A stretch of DNA of 29,896 nucleotides from GCA-2731375 sp964507245 (GTDB lineage Bacteria > Pseudomonadota > Alphaproteobacteria > GCA-2731375): assembly GCA_964507245.1 (NCBI GenBank), contig CAZDQC010000030.1, positions 1 to 29,896 of the forward strand, written 5' to 3'. The notes under the pieces are model-generated. The model searched no databases, had not been told where the DNA came from, and saw nothing but the letters and a program-made list of their open reading frames with translations. Below are positions 8,142 through 16,415 of the stretch, in pieces. The position numbers and the translations under genes are program-made. The stretch's first letter is position 1. Every line of letters begins with the position of its first letter.

Positions 8142-8176
8142 AAAAAGAAAACGGGGCGAACCGAAGTCCGCCCCGT
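8142..8176 (-). terminator. Rho-independent terminator of the porin gene
   Basis: Read on the minus strand, ACGGGGCGGAC (8176-8166), a TTCG tetraloop closed by C-G, and GTTCGCCCCGT (8161-8151) form an 11-bp stem with one G-T wobble. It is followed at once by TTTCTTTTTC. It begins about 28 bases after the porin stop codon. This is a textbook UUCG-loop intrinsic terminator. Confidence 0.92.
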
Positions 8177-8204
8177 CTCCTTAAAGTCACCTTCTTAGGT
8201 TAAC

Positions 8205-9320
8205 TTAGAATCCCAAGAATGTTCCAATGAAAAAGACGGTCGCATCATTTTCTGACGCAGGATCACTATCGCCTGCGCTAAGATCAGCCACCTGAACGCC
8301 GCCAACCATCGTGACACCAGGACCGATACTGTACGAACCGCCAACTTCTATAACTCGCGCTTCATCAACACCGGCACCAATACCCTGACCGACCTCGTTA
8401 TTGGCAATTTGTACGCCCATGCCCCAGGGGCCAGACTTATAACGTATGCCAATTTGCCAGGCTTCACGGTCGGTATTGCTGCCACTAGTGCCCTGGTCGT
8501 CGTTATTAAAACGGACACCTACAGAAATGTTGTTCATGGAGGCTTTGACACCAAGAGTATATTCTTGTCTGTCATCCGTGGTTGCCGAAGACACTTCCTC
8601 GCTGCCTTCGCCCCAACTACCGGAGACACCAACACTCGTGCCACCCATCTTACCAGACCAGTTGGCGCCAATTTCAACTACTTCACTCTGATCACCGGCA
8701 TCAGCGTTACCCTCCATACCGGAGTAACTTGAGATATCCTGAGCCCTTTCCGGCGTGTATGAAACACCAAGCTGGAAACCGGACATGCGCGGTGTGAAAT
8801 AGGTTATCTTTTCAGCGTCCGAGGTCAACTGAGCGTTGGTCGTGTTGAACCCCGCTGCGTTGCCGCCGGTATTGTGAAAACGGCTACCGGGCGAGTTCAC
8901 GCCAGCTGACCAATGAGACGGGGCTACTGAGCCGTAACCCATCAGATAAGCGGCTGAGTTCTCAGAACCAAGGTTGATTTTACCGAAGCTACCCGACATC
9001 CATATAAAGGATTCATCGATCTGGTCGCCGCAAGTCTCAGCTTCAAGCTGAACCTGGACGCCAAACGAAATCCCGTTGTCCAATGAGGTCTTGCCGTTGA
9101 AAATGATTTCACCTTCACGGGTGATATCATGACCGCGGCGGTTGTTACCGGGCGCGGCTCCAAGGGCGCCGGTTGCGGCGGAGTCGTCTTGATCTACCCC
9201 CACCAAATAGCCAAAAAAGTAACCGCCCACGCCTACTTTAATCTTATCGGCTGCTTGCGCGCCGCCGGCAACCATGCCAGCCGCCACAAGGGCCGTTGTT
9301 CCGTACAGCAGCTTTTTCAT
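8205..9320 (-). CDS. Outer-membrane porin (Gram-negative porin family)
   Basis: A 371-residue protein from the ATG at 9320, preceded by GGAGAGG at good spacing. The track upstream of this ATG adds no plausible residues. The signal peptide covers residues 1 to about 23 (MKKLLYGTTALVAAG to the GGAQA-A cleavage site). The rest has alternating beta-strand patterns typical of a 16-stranded barrel, with family strings such as GYFFGYLVG, LDNGISFGVQVQLE, FGKINLGSENSAAYLMGY and FQLGVSYTPE. It ends in Phe, the residue recognised by the BAM insertion machinery. It would act as a general diffusion pore for small hydrophilic solutes. It is monocistronic, with its own strong terminator. Only two Cys residues are present, one in the signal-distal part (ETCGDQ). 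Confidence 0.93.
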   Translation of the reverse strand: MKKLLYGTTALVAAGMVAGGAQAADKIKVGVGGYFFGYLVGVDQDDSAATGALGAAPGNNRRGHDITREGEIIFNGKTSLDNGISFGVQVQLEAETCGDQIDESFIWMSGSFGKINLGSENSAAYLMGYGSVAPSHWSAGVNSPGSRFHNTGGNAAGFNTTNAQLTSDAEKITYFTPRMSGFQLGVSYTPERAQDISSYSGMEGNADAGDQSEVVEIGANWSGKMGGTSVGVSGSWGEGSEEVSSATTDDRQEYTLGVKASMNNISVGVRFNNDDQGTSGSNTDREAWQIGIRYKSGPWGMGVQIANNEVGQGIGAGVDEARVIEVGGSYSIGPGVTMVGGVQVADLSAGDSDPASENDATVFFIGTFLGF

Positions 9321-9558
9321 TGCTGGTACCTCTCCATTAAATTTGTCGCAATTGCACACAAAAAGGGCGATATGCTGCCCTAACTATTAGTATATTGCTC
9401 ATTTGCTGGAATTAATTGCAAGCCTTTCAAATAGATGTTGTGTCGAAAATCCCGCACTGTGTCGTGTTTGCAACATCTTTGCCCTTCAATTTTCGATGAG
9501 GGTAAAAAACCGCTGATGAATGCGGCAGGTAATTACACCGGTTGTTATCTCTATCGAA

Positions 9559-10176
9559 TTAACTGACGCCAACGAAGAACATGAGATACACCAAACGTCC
9601 ATTTTCTTTGTTATCGCCAAATGATGCTCCGGACGTATGAAAATACCATGGTCGCAGAAGCACCAGCCGGTTGAACCGCATGGGAATCATCATGGTCTTT
9701 TCCCATTTGCTCATATCATTGCTGTCCTGTCCAATGATCTTGACACTACCCTCTACGTAGTTCTGAACGCCCATTTCGGCCAGTTCCCGCGGATATATTG
9801 GTGCCCGCTCCATATTCCAGGCCTTGTGGCGAAAGAATTCCGTGCCACCTTGGCATTGCTCCGGCAAATTCATGTAAATAATAGCCGACCAGACCACGCC
9901 GGGATCAATATGCACTGTAGCCCTGCGCTTAAGATCGTCGGCGGCCAGTGAAATACGAGCATGGCCGTGGGAATGCAGCTTGCTTTCGACCACTTTTTCA
10001 CCCGTCAGGCTGCTGACCAGTTTGTCTATTCCAGGCAACTTCAACTGTTGTGCGGAATCCCGGCCCGGATAATAGGCATTCGATTTCGGTTCGGGATAGT
10101 CCAGGTCTAACATGGTCCGCCGCATGGCAGCAGGGTCGTCGAAAAAATCGTCTACGATCAGGCATGTTGTCAGCAT
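9559..10176 (-). CDS. DUF6445-type 2OG-Fe(II) oxygenase-fold protein
   Basis: A 205-residue protein. The core matches the double-stranded beta-helix oxygenase pattern: His89-x-Asp91 in the strand VHIDPG, then YMNLPEQCQGGTEFFRHK (a typical DUF6445 segment), His180 in YFHTSG and Arg194 near the C-terminus for 2-oxoglutarate. These are predicted iron and co-substrate ligands, so hydroxylase activity is plausible, but no substrate is known for the family. Its ATG overlaps the stop of the upstream TPR gene in ATGCTGA, which implies translational coupling. The two proteins probably act together, since TPR and 2OG-Fe domains are also found fused in other bacteria (general knowledge). Confidence 0.75.
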   Translation of the reverse strand: MLTTCLIVDDFFDDPAAMRRTMLDLDYPEPKSNAYYPGRDSAQQLKLPGIDKLVSSLTGEKVVESKLHSHGHARISLAADDLKRRATVHIDPGVVWSAIIYMNLPEQCQGGTEFFRHKAWNMERAPIYPRELAEMGVQNYVEGSVKIIGQDSNDMSKWEKTMMIPMRFNRLVLLRPWYFHTSGASFGDNKENGRLVYLMFFVGVS

Positions 10177-10535
10177 GGTAATGGTTCACCGAGAGAATTC
10201 ATGTACAGCCCCGAGATACGGACCACAGGCCAGCCTGTTATCGAGATCATCATTAAGCCAAGGTTATTCAGGAATAAAGGCTCTTTCGGTCGCTGAGTGA
10301 CGGTCTTTTCTATATGTCGAATGGCGCGAACATGATCGCCGTTCTGACGCGCCGTCAGTCCAAGCAGATGCAGGGCGTCGGGATGCCGAGGTTGGCGCTT
10401 CAGTATGGCGCGATAGGGCCTCGCAGCGGCACTCAGTTCGCCGGATTGATGCTTCGCCACCGCCTTTTGCAAGGCAACATCTGTTAATTTCCAAATTTTG
10501 TCCCTGCTTGCTGACACCAACAAAAATTCCTTCAC
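10170..10535 (-). CDS. Short TPR protein, possibly truncated
   Basis: A 121-residue frame starting at a GTG at 10535; a stop lies four codons upstream and no ATG is available. Residues 20-95 contain about two TPR units: ALQKAVAKHQSGELSAAARPYR, then PDALHLLGLTARQNGDHVRAIRHIEKTV and the start of a third, PLFLNNLGL. After this the sequence (MMISITGWPVVRISGLYM) no longer follows the TPR pattern, so the C-terminus looks truncated or rearranged. TPRs mediate protein-protein contacts. The gene overlaps the DUF6445 start by 7 bp. It may be the remains of a longer TPR-oxygenase fusion or a genuinely short adaptor. Confidence 0.55.
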   Translation of the reverse strand: MKEFLLVSASRDKIWKLTDVALQKAVAKHQSGELSAAARPYRAILKRQPRHPDALHLLGLTARQNGDHVRAIRHIEKTVTQRPKEPLFLNNLGLMMISITGWPVVRISGLYMNSLGEPLPC

Positions 10536-10668
10536 CGCATGGCTTCAAAACGAACGTCAGCCGGGCCGTCACCATTTAGCCGCAACAATCTGTATAGATC
10601 GTATTCCGCCCGGACCAGGGACGTAGTATATAACACGATAAGTTCGGGTGTATTTGGAGTGTTTATTC

Positions 10669-11226
10669 ATGGGGTCACGGACGCGCAATCTACGGGCTGG
10701 CTGTTATTTGTCCCTATGCGCCGCAGCATTTTTGTTAGCAGCCTGTGGCCTTAGTGATTCAGAACAAAACTATCCGCGCTCGGAAGGCGCCGGGAACAAC
10801 CCAAATCCAACCAGCGAGCGGGAGACTCTTTTCGGGCCAGGCGGCTTGAATATTTTCGGCGGCGGGAAGTCCGATCGTGTAGACAGCACTGGCGGCAGTG
10901 GGATAGGCATCAACAGTTTTCTCTGGCGTGCCTCGTTGGATACCCTATCATTCATGCCGTTGAATTCGGCTGATCCGTTTGGCGGCGTGATCATAACTGA
11001 TTGGTACAGTACAAGTGATAATCCTGATGAACGTTTCAAGTTGACAATCTATATCCTTGACCGACGCTTGCGAGCGGACGGAATTAAGGTAGCCGTTTAT
11101 AAGCAAACCAGGGACCAGTCCCAGCGCTGGTTGAGTGCGGATGTCGCCGGGGATACGACCGTGCAACTGGAAAATGCCATTCTCACCCGAGCTCGGCAAT
11201 TGCGGCTTGATACGCTCGGGCAATAA
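10669..11226 (+). CDS. DUF3576 family lipoprotein
   Basis: A 185-residue protein from the ATG at 10669 (GGAG about 11 bases upstream). It has an N-terminal basic stretch, a hydrophobic segment and a lipobox FLLAACG, predicting a lipid-modified Cys and envelope location. The mature part contains FLWRASLDTLSFMPL, DPFGGVIITDWY and a C-terminal helix ILTRARQLRL, which are hallmarks of DUF3576. The family is conserved upstream of leuS in Alphaproteobacteria and has no assigned function. Position with leuS, lptE and holA suggests an envelope-biogenesis link. The 133 bp between it and the divergent TPR gene includes an AT-rich TATATAAC at 10627-10634 that could be a -10 region. Confidence 0.88.
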   Translation: MGSRTRNLRAGCYLSLCAAAFLLAACGLSDSEQNYPRSEGAGNNPNPTSERETLFGPGGLNIFGGGKSDRVDSTGGSGIGINSFLWRASLDTLSFMPLNSADPFGGVIITDWYSTSDNPDERFKLTIYILDRRLRADGIKVAVYKQTRDQSQRWLSADVAGDTTVQLENAILTRARQLRLDTLGQ

Positions 11227-11323
11227 AAAGATTACATTTTCATGGATCGGTGTTTTTTCCAAGAATCTAGTGGATTTGTAGTTGACATTGGGTTTGGTCC
11301 GCCGGCCGGAGAAAGGTGAGTTC

Positions 11324-13900
11324 ATGGCGCGTTATAATGCCAAGATGACGGAAGCAAAATGGCAAGCCGCCTGGGCCGAAGCCGGCACGTTTGAGTCTAG
11401 GGAAGACCCGACAAGGCAGAAATATTACGTGCTAGAGATGTTTCCCTATCCTTCCGGACGAATTCATATGGGGCACGTGCGCAATTACACCATGGGCGAC
11501 GTGGTGGCCCGATACAAGCGGGCCAAGGGCTTCAATGTGCTCCACCCCATGGGCTGGGATGCATTCGGATTGCCAGCAGAGAATGCAGCCCTAGAAAAAC
11601 AGATCCATCCGGCAAAATGGACCTACGAAAATATCGACCATATGCGGACACAATTGCGCTCTATGGGTTTGTCTTTGGATTGGAGCCGCGAATTCGCCAC
11701 CTGCGACGTAGAATATTACAGTCAGCAGCAAAAATTGTTTCTTGATTTATTAAAGCATAATCTCGCCTACCGGCGTGAATCCTGGGTCAACTGGGACCCC
11801 GTGGAGCATACCGTTTTGGCCAACGAACAGGTGATTGACGGTTGCGGTTGGCGGTCTGGTGCACCGGTTGAGCGACGTCAGCTGGCTCAATGGTTTTTCC
11901 GAATTACCGCGTTTCAAGATGAACTATTGACCGCTTTGAGCAGTCTGGAGCGATGGCCCGAGAAGGTCCGGCTAATGCAAGCTAATTGGATAAACCGGTC
12001 CGAGGGCGCCAGGCTGCGGTTCGCCATCAAGGGACAGAAATGCGAGATTGAGGTCTTTACGACCCGCCCCGATACGATATTCGGCGCTTCCTTCCTGGCC
12101 TTGTCACCGGATCATCCGTTGACCACGCAACTGGCTGCTGAACAGTCAGAGATTGCGGAATTTGTCGCGGATTGCCGGCGTTTGGGCACTTCCGAGGAAG
12201 TAATTGAAAAGGCAGAGAAATTGGGCCTAGATACGGGGTTACGCGCAGCCCACCCGTTCTTACCTGATGTAGAATTACCCATTTACGTAGCCAATTTCGT
12301 GTTAATCGAATATGGCACGGGCGCTATTTTCGGCTGTCCCGCTCATGACCAGCGTGACCTGGATTTCGCTCGCAAATATGACCTTGTCGTACTGCCTGTA
12401 GTGATACCTAACAATGTTGATCCATTGCAATTTTCCGTGGAATCTGAGGCCTATGTTGGGCCAGGCATACTCGCGAACTCGCACTTCCTTGATGGCATGG
12501 AAATCGAAGCGGCCAAGTCCGAAATCTCCAGCCGAGCCGAGGCCGGCGGCTTTGGAACAAGAGAGATTATGTACCGGCTTCGAGATTGGGGCGTCTCCAG
12601 GCAAAGATATTGGGGCTGCCCCATTCCCGTGGTTCATTGCGACGACTGTGGCGTGGTGCCGGTTCTCGAATCCGACCTGCCCATAATTTTGCCCGATGAC
12701 GTCACCTTCGACCGGGCTGGCAACCCCTTGGACCGGCATGAAACCTGGCGAAAGGTAGATTGTCCCGCCTGTGGTAAGGTCGGGCGTCGAGAAACCGATA
12801 CATTTGATACTTTTGTTGATTCGGCGTGGTATTTTGCCCGTTTTTGTAGCCCCAGAGCGAATCAACCCCTGGACCGCAGCGCAGTCGACTATTGGATGCC
12901 GGTTGATCAATATATTGGTGGCGTTGAGCATGCAATTTTGCATCTGCTATACGCGCGGTTTTTTACACGGGCCATTGAAACCTGCGGCCACATTAACGTC
13001 AGCGAGCCATTTTCGGGGCTCTTTACCCAAGGTATGGTATGTCACGAGACCTACCGTGACAACAGCGGCTCCTGGCTGGAACCGACGGAGGTGGTCCCAA
13101 ACAAAAATGGCAAATTCACACGCCAGGATACGGGCGCAACGGTGACTGTAGGTCGGTCAGAAAAGATGTCCAAGTCCCGAAAGAATGTGATTGATCCCGA
13201 AGATATAATTGAGCGTTATGGGGCAGATACGGCCCGCTGGTTCATGCTGTCCGACAGCCCGCCGGAACGGGATCTGGAATGGACTGATAGCGGAATTGAG
13301 GGCGCGTGGCGGTTTACAGGCAGAATTTGGCGGATTATAACGGAATCAGCTCCCTTTCTGCCCGCCCCAGACAGTCCTATACCAGCGGAGTTTGGCGCAG
13401 ATGCCCTTGCCTTGAGACGCTTGACCCATCAGGCCATCGGCGCTGCAACAGATGGTATAGAACGTTTTCAATTCAACGTTGCCGTTGCCAGATTGTATGA
13501 ACTAGCCAACGCCCTAGGGTCGTACAACGTCAAAGATAGGGGCGAGACCGCCAGCGCCCGCTGGGCCCAGCGGGAAGCGATCGAAACACTGGTGATCATG
13601 ATAAGCCCTATGATGCCCCACTTGGCTGAAGAGGCCTGGCAAACCCTGGGCAGGGAAGGCCTGGTGGCTGATGCCCCCTGGCCAGAGGCCAATTCCGCAC
13701 TTTTGGTAGAGGACACTGTTACCATTGCCGTGCAGTTAAACGGAAAAATGCGCGCCACGTTGGAGATTGCCCGGGATCAGCCGGAAGAGGAAATTCGCAC
13801 CGCGGTCCTGGCCCTAGACAAAATTGAGCAAGCAGTGACCGGTAAGCACGTTCGCCGTATCATTGTCGTACCCAATCGCATCGTCAATGTTGTCGTTTGA
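11324..13900 (+). CDS. leuS: Leucyl-tRNA synthetase
   Basis: An 858-residue class Ia synthetase that charges tRNA-Leu. The start at 11324 has AAGGTGAG just upstream and gives the standard MARYNAK N-terminus. HMGH (residues 48-51) is the HIGH signature, and KMSKS is at 614-618. The CP1 editing domain is visible in TTRPDTIFGASFLALSPDHPL and CPAHDQRDLDFARKY. A zinc-ribbon-like insert has CDDC and CPAC pairs. The C-terminal anticodon-binding domain and the short LeuRS C-terminal domain (VQLNGKMRATLEI) are complete. The lptE start lies inside its last codons, so the two are translationally coupled. Confidence 0.98.
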   Translation: MARYNAKMTEAKWQAAWAEAGTFESREDPTRQKYYVLEMFPYPSGRIHMGHVRNYTMGDVVARYKRAKGFNVLHPMGWDAFGLPAENAALEKQIHPAKWTYENIDHMRTQLRSMGLSLDWSREFATCDVEYYSQQQKLFLDLLKHNLAYRRESWVNWDPVEHTVLANEQVIDGCGWRSGAPVERRQLAQWFFRITAFQDELLTALSSLERWPEKVRLMQANWINRSEGARLRFAIKGQKCEIEVFTTRPDTIFGASFLALSPDHPLTTQLAAEQSEIAEFVADCRRLGTSEEVIEKAEKLGLDTGLRAAHPFLPDVELPIYVANFVLIEYGTGAIFGCPAHDQRDLDFARKYDLVVLPVVIPNNVDPLQFSVESEAYVGPGILANSHFLDGMEIEAAKSEISSRAEAGGFGTREIMYRLRDWGVSRQRYWGCPIPVVHCDDCGVVPVLESDLPIILPDDVTFDRAGNPLDRHETWRKVDCPACGKVGRRETDTFDTFVDSAWYFARFCSPRANQPLDRSAVDYWMPVDQYIGGVEHAILHLLYARFFTRAIETCGHINVSEPFSGLFTQGMVCHETYRDNSGSWLEPTEVVPNKNGKFTRQDTGATVTVGRSEKMSKSRKNVIDPEDIIERYGADTARWFMLSDSPPERDLEWTDSGIEGAWRFTGRIWRIITESAPFLPAPDSPIPAEFGADALALRRLTHQAIGAATDGIERFQFNVAVARLYELANALGSYNVKDRGETASARWAQREAIETLVIMISPMMPHLAEEAWQTLGREGLVADAPWPEANSALLVEDTVTIAVQLNGKMRATLEIARDQPEEEIRTAVLALDKIEQAVTGKHVRRIIVVPNRIVNVVV

Positions 13901-14417
13901 CGGTCGTACCGAGTATATCGCCAGGCAGGTCCTGGGGTGTTTTTGTTGCCTAATTCTTTTGGGAAACTGTGGTTTCCAACCCCTATACGGCAAGCAATCC
14001 CAAACTAATGTTGCGGGTAATATCAATGGTATGCCCTACGTGGCCGTGGCGGCCATACCGGGCCGGGCCGGGCAAATAGTTCGGAACAAGTTACTGAATC
14101 TTTTACATCTTAAGAGTGCAGCAGACCAACCCGTATTCAAGCTTTCGGTGTCCCTAAAGGAGAGCCGCGAAGGGATGGCGTTTCAGCAGGATGACAGCGC
14201 TACTCGCTTCAATCTCCGTCTCACTGCCCAGTTTAAATTGACGGATATACGCAACGGCCAATCGCTTCTTGTAAGTAATGCACGGGCAATCTCCGCGTAC
14301 AACGTCGTCCGGTCCGACTACGCTAATTTGATCAACCGGCGCGACGCTCTGCGACGCGCAGCGGAAAGTGTGGCAGAAAGTATTCGGGACCGAATCGCTG
14401 TTTATTTTTCCCGATAG
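13887..14417 (+). CDS. lptE: LPS-assembly lipoprotein LptE
   Basis: A 176-residue protein starting at the ATG at 13887, inside the last 14 bp of leuS. LptE plugs the LptD barrel that delivers lipopolysaccharide to the outer leaflet. The N-terminus has a hydrophobic core ending LILLGNC-GFQPLYG. The GFQPLYG after the Cys is the LptE hallmark, but Asn occupies the -1 position where Gly, Ala or Ser is normal. Downstream, RNKLLNLL, FKLSVSL and NLRLTAQFKL are strand patterns of the fold, and RRDALRRAAESVAESIRDRI is the C-terminal helix. Position between leuS and holA is the conserved alphaproteobacterial location. Confidence 0.88.
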   Translation: MLSFDGRTEYIARQVLGCFCCLILLGNCGFQPLYGKQSQTNVAGNINGMPYVAVAAIPGRAGQIVRNKLLNLLHLKSAADQPVFKLSVSLKESREGMAFQQDDSATRFNLRLTAQFKLTDIRNGQSLLVSNARAISAYNVVRSDYANLINRRDALRRAAESVAESIRDRIAVYFSR

Positions 14418-14438
14418 AATAGTCGAGAATTGCACTCC

Positions 14439-15482
14439 GTGGTCAAACTAAAAAATAGCGCAATAGAAGGTTTCGTCGATCAACCCTACGCAGATATCGT
14501 GGCGGTCCTGTTGTATGGTGAGGACACCGGGTTGGTGCGAGAACGAGCCAGTCGGCTGGCCACCACCATAGTAAATGACCCCGGTGATCCATTCCGGGTA
14601 GCCGAAGTATCTGTCGCTCAGTTAAAGGAAGAGCCGACCCGGCTGTTCGACGAGATGACGGCTATATGCCTGACAGGCGGCCGCAGGCTGGTTCGCCTGA
14701 ACCAGGCAGGCAACGGCCAGACCCAGGCAATTCAATCCGTTCTTAACGATACTTTGATCTCATCGCAGGACAGTTTTCTATTGGTTGAGGCGGCCACCTT
14801 AGGGCCCCGCGACAGCCTGAGAAAACTTTTCGAAAACCATGAACGCGGCGCGGCCATACCCTGCTACTTGGACGATAGTCGTTCCTTGGAAAGCATTATC
14901 CACCAGACACTGACCCAGCATGACCTGGATGTCGAGCCTTCGGCGCTTGCATATTTGTGCGAAAATCTAGGTTCCGACCGGCAGGTGACACGCTCAGAAC
15001 TCGAGAAATTAGCCCTTTTTAAGGGAAAAACCGGTAGGACAATAACCCTGGACGATGCCGAGGCCACTATCGGCGATGGCAACCCTCTGGCCCGAGATGA
15101 CGTGGCCTTAGCCGCAGCAAGCGGCGACCAGACGGCCCTAGATCATGCCCTGATTAGGTGCCTAACCGCCGGCGACCAGCCTACCGTAATTCTGCGGGCC
15201 GTCATCCGTCATTTTCAAAGGCTACATTTGCTAACCCTGAAAGCGGCTGAAGGGGGCGATGTTGGAGGTTTGATCAAATCTCAACGCCCGCCGATCTTTT
15301 TCAAGCATCAGCCGATTGTACAACGTCAGGTGCAACAATGGCGTCCACAAAGGCTGGCCCAGGCCATGGCAATCCTGACCGAGGCGGAATTAGACTGCAA
15401 AACGACAGGTCTACCAGCAGAGGCCATTTGCGGGCGTGCACTGATCCGAATCGCCAATGCGGCACGCCCAGCACGGCTTTGA
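14439..15482 (+). CDS. holA: DNA polymerase III subunit delta
   Basis: A 347-residue clamp-loader subunit that opens the beta clamp during replication. The GTG at 14439 is chosen because MVKLKNSAIEGFV matches family N-termini and a GAGA lies 11 bases upstream; a TTG at 14430 is the alternative. Visible features are VAVLLYGEDTGLVRERA in the N-terminal domain, LTGGRRLVRL, SFLLVEAATLGPRDSLRKLFE, and the helical C-terminal collar domain (VILRAVIRHFQRLHLL, then TTGLPAEAICGRALIRIA). It is last in the plus-strand run and converges on parB with 30 bp between stops. No hairpin terminator is seen in that gap. Confidence 0.92.
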   Translation: MVKLKNSAIEGFVDQPYADIVAVLLYGEDTGLVRERASRLATTIVNDPGDPFRVAEVSVAQLKEEPTRLFDEMTAICLTGGRRLVRLNQAGNGQTQAIQSVLNDTLISSQDSFLLVEAATLGPRDSLRKLFENHERGAAIPCYLDDSRSLESIIHQTLTQHDLDVEPSALAYLCENLGSDRQVTRSELEKLALFKGKTGRTITLDDAEATIGDGNPLARDDVALAAASGDQTALDHALIRCLTAGDQPTVILRAVIRHFQRLHLLTLKAAEGGDVGGLIKSQRPPIFFKHQPIVQRQVQQWRPQRLAQAMAILTEAELDCKTTGLPAEAICGRALIRIANAARPARL

Positions 15483-15512
15483 TAAAAAGTCAGTCGTGAA
15501 GGGGTAGTGATT

Positions 15513-16409
15513 TTATTGGTTGTTGGGGCGGTCACTTAGGCGTTTCAAAATATCATCGAACTGGTCAAGAGATTCAAACCCTATCCGGACTTCTCCGCGC
15601 TCGCCATTGTGCTTGATCTTCACTCTTAGGCCTAAATTTTCAGACAATCGATGCTCCAATGCGCGAGTGTCCGGATCCTTAGACGAACTATCGGAGACCA
15701 TCTTATATGTAGTAGTATTGCGTGGTTGTTTGACGAGGAATTCTGTCTGCCGCACGTTTAGTCCCTGGCCCACTACCCGCTCCGCCAGGCTCTCGGGCCG
15801 CTCCGCCGACAGCAGGGCGCGAGCATGGCCTACAGTGAGACGCCCGTCTTCCAGCATGTTCTTGATAGTTTCGGGCAGTTCCAAAAGCCGTAACATATTG
15901 GCTACGTGGCTGCGACTCTTACCGGAAACTTGGGCGACGTCTTCCTGGGTGTGACCGAAATCCTTGGTCAGGCGGCGGTAGCCCCCCGCCTCTTCCAGAG
16001 GTGTTAGGTCCTGGCGTTGAATGTTTTCGACCAAAGCCATTTCAAGGGCCTGTTTGTCGTCCAACTCCTTGACGACAATAGGCACCTCGTAAAGCTGGGC
16101 TTCCTGTGCTGCGCGCCAGCGTCGTTCCCCAGCAATAATTTCGTAGTTTTGGCCGTCTCCTAGACGACGCACCAGAATTGGCATTAGAATGCCGTTTACC
16201 TTTACAGACTCGGTTAGCGCCTGCAACTCGTCCCGGTCAAACCGCTGGCGTGGCTGATAACGATTCGGGACCAAGTTTTCCACCGGCACCGCTTGGGCCG
16301 AACGTATACGATCTAGGGCCAGCTGGTCGTCAGGGTCCTCTGCCAAAAGAGCGGATAGTCCCCGCCCCAATCCCTTCGAAAACCCTTTTCTTGGTTGATT
16401 TTCAGTCAT
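15513..16409 (-). CDS. parB: Chromosome partitioning protein ParB
   Basis: A 298-residue ParB/Spo0J CTPase clamp. N-terminal domain: VENLVPNRYQPR, GERRWRA (94-100, CTP/arginine-rich motif) and ENIQRQDL (128-135). The helix-turn-helix at about 153-173 (GHTQEDVAQVSGKSRSHVAN) reads parS. The C-terminal dimerisation region is at about 245-298. It loads on parS, slides along DNA and engages ParA to segregate origins. It follows parA with 6 bp between, so they form one transcription unit. Target parS sites lie 1.4 and 3.4 kb upstream in the same gene cluster. Confidence 0.98.
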   Translation of the reverse strand: MTENQPRKGFSKGLGRGLSALLAEDPDDQLALDRIRSAQAVPVENLVPNRYQPRQRFDRDELQALTESVKVNGILMPILVRRLGDGQNYEIIAGERRWRAAQEAQLYEVPIVVKELDDKQALEMALVENIQRQDLTPLEEAGGYRRLTKDFGHTQEDVAQVSGKSRSHVANMLRLLELPETIKNMLEDGRLTVGHARALLSAERPESLAERVVGQGLNVRQTEFLVKQPRNTTTYKMVSDSSSKDPDTRALEHRLSENLGLRVKIKHNGERGEVRIGFESLDQFDDILKRLSDRPNNQ

Positions 16410-16415
16410 AAAACT

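Larger units (their letters stand above)
7622..8204. other. 583-bp poorly coding region between the GT9-like gene and the porin
   Basis: No full-length gene is supported. The stretch holds the hairpin at 7655-7689, a small minus-strand frame with protein-like composition (7825-7995), a 19-bp inverted repeat AACCAA-ATTTAAA-TTGGTT at 7996-8014, and the porin terminator at 8142-8176. The plus-strand frames here are short and have no recognisable family features. Confidence 0.55.

Noticed and set aside
11282..11287. TTGACA resembling a -35 box upstream of leuS
   Set aside because: No -10 element occurs at suitable spacing; the following bases are GC-rich.
12302..12943. 213-codon minus-strand open frame inside leuS
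   Set aside because: It is the antisense shadow of a well-conserved leuS segment, with no family features of its own.
14896..14904. DnaA-box-like TTATCCACC in holA
   Set aside because: A single one-mismatch 9-mer in coding sequence with no cluster or AT-rich unwinding region; not evidence of an origin.
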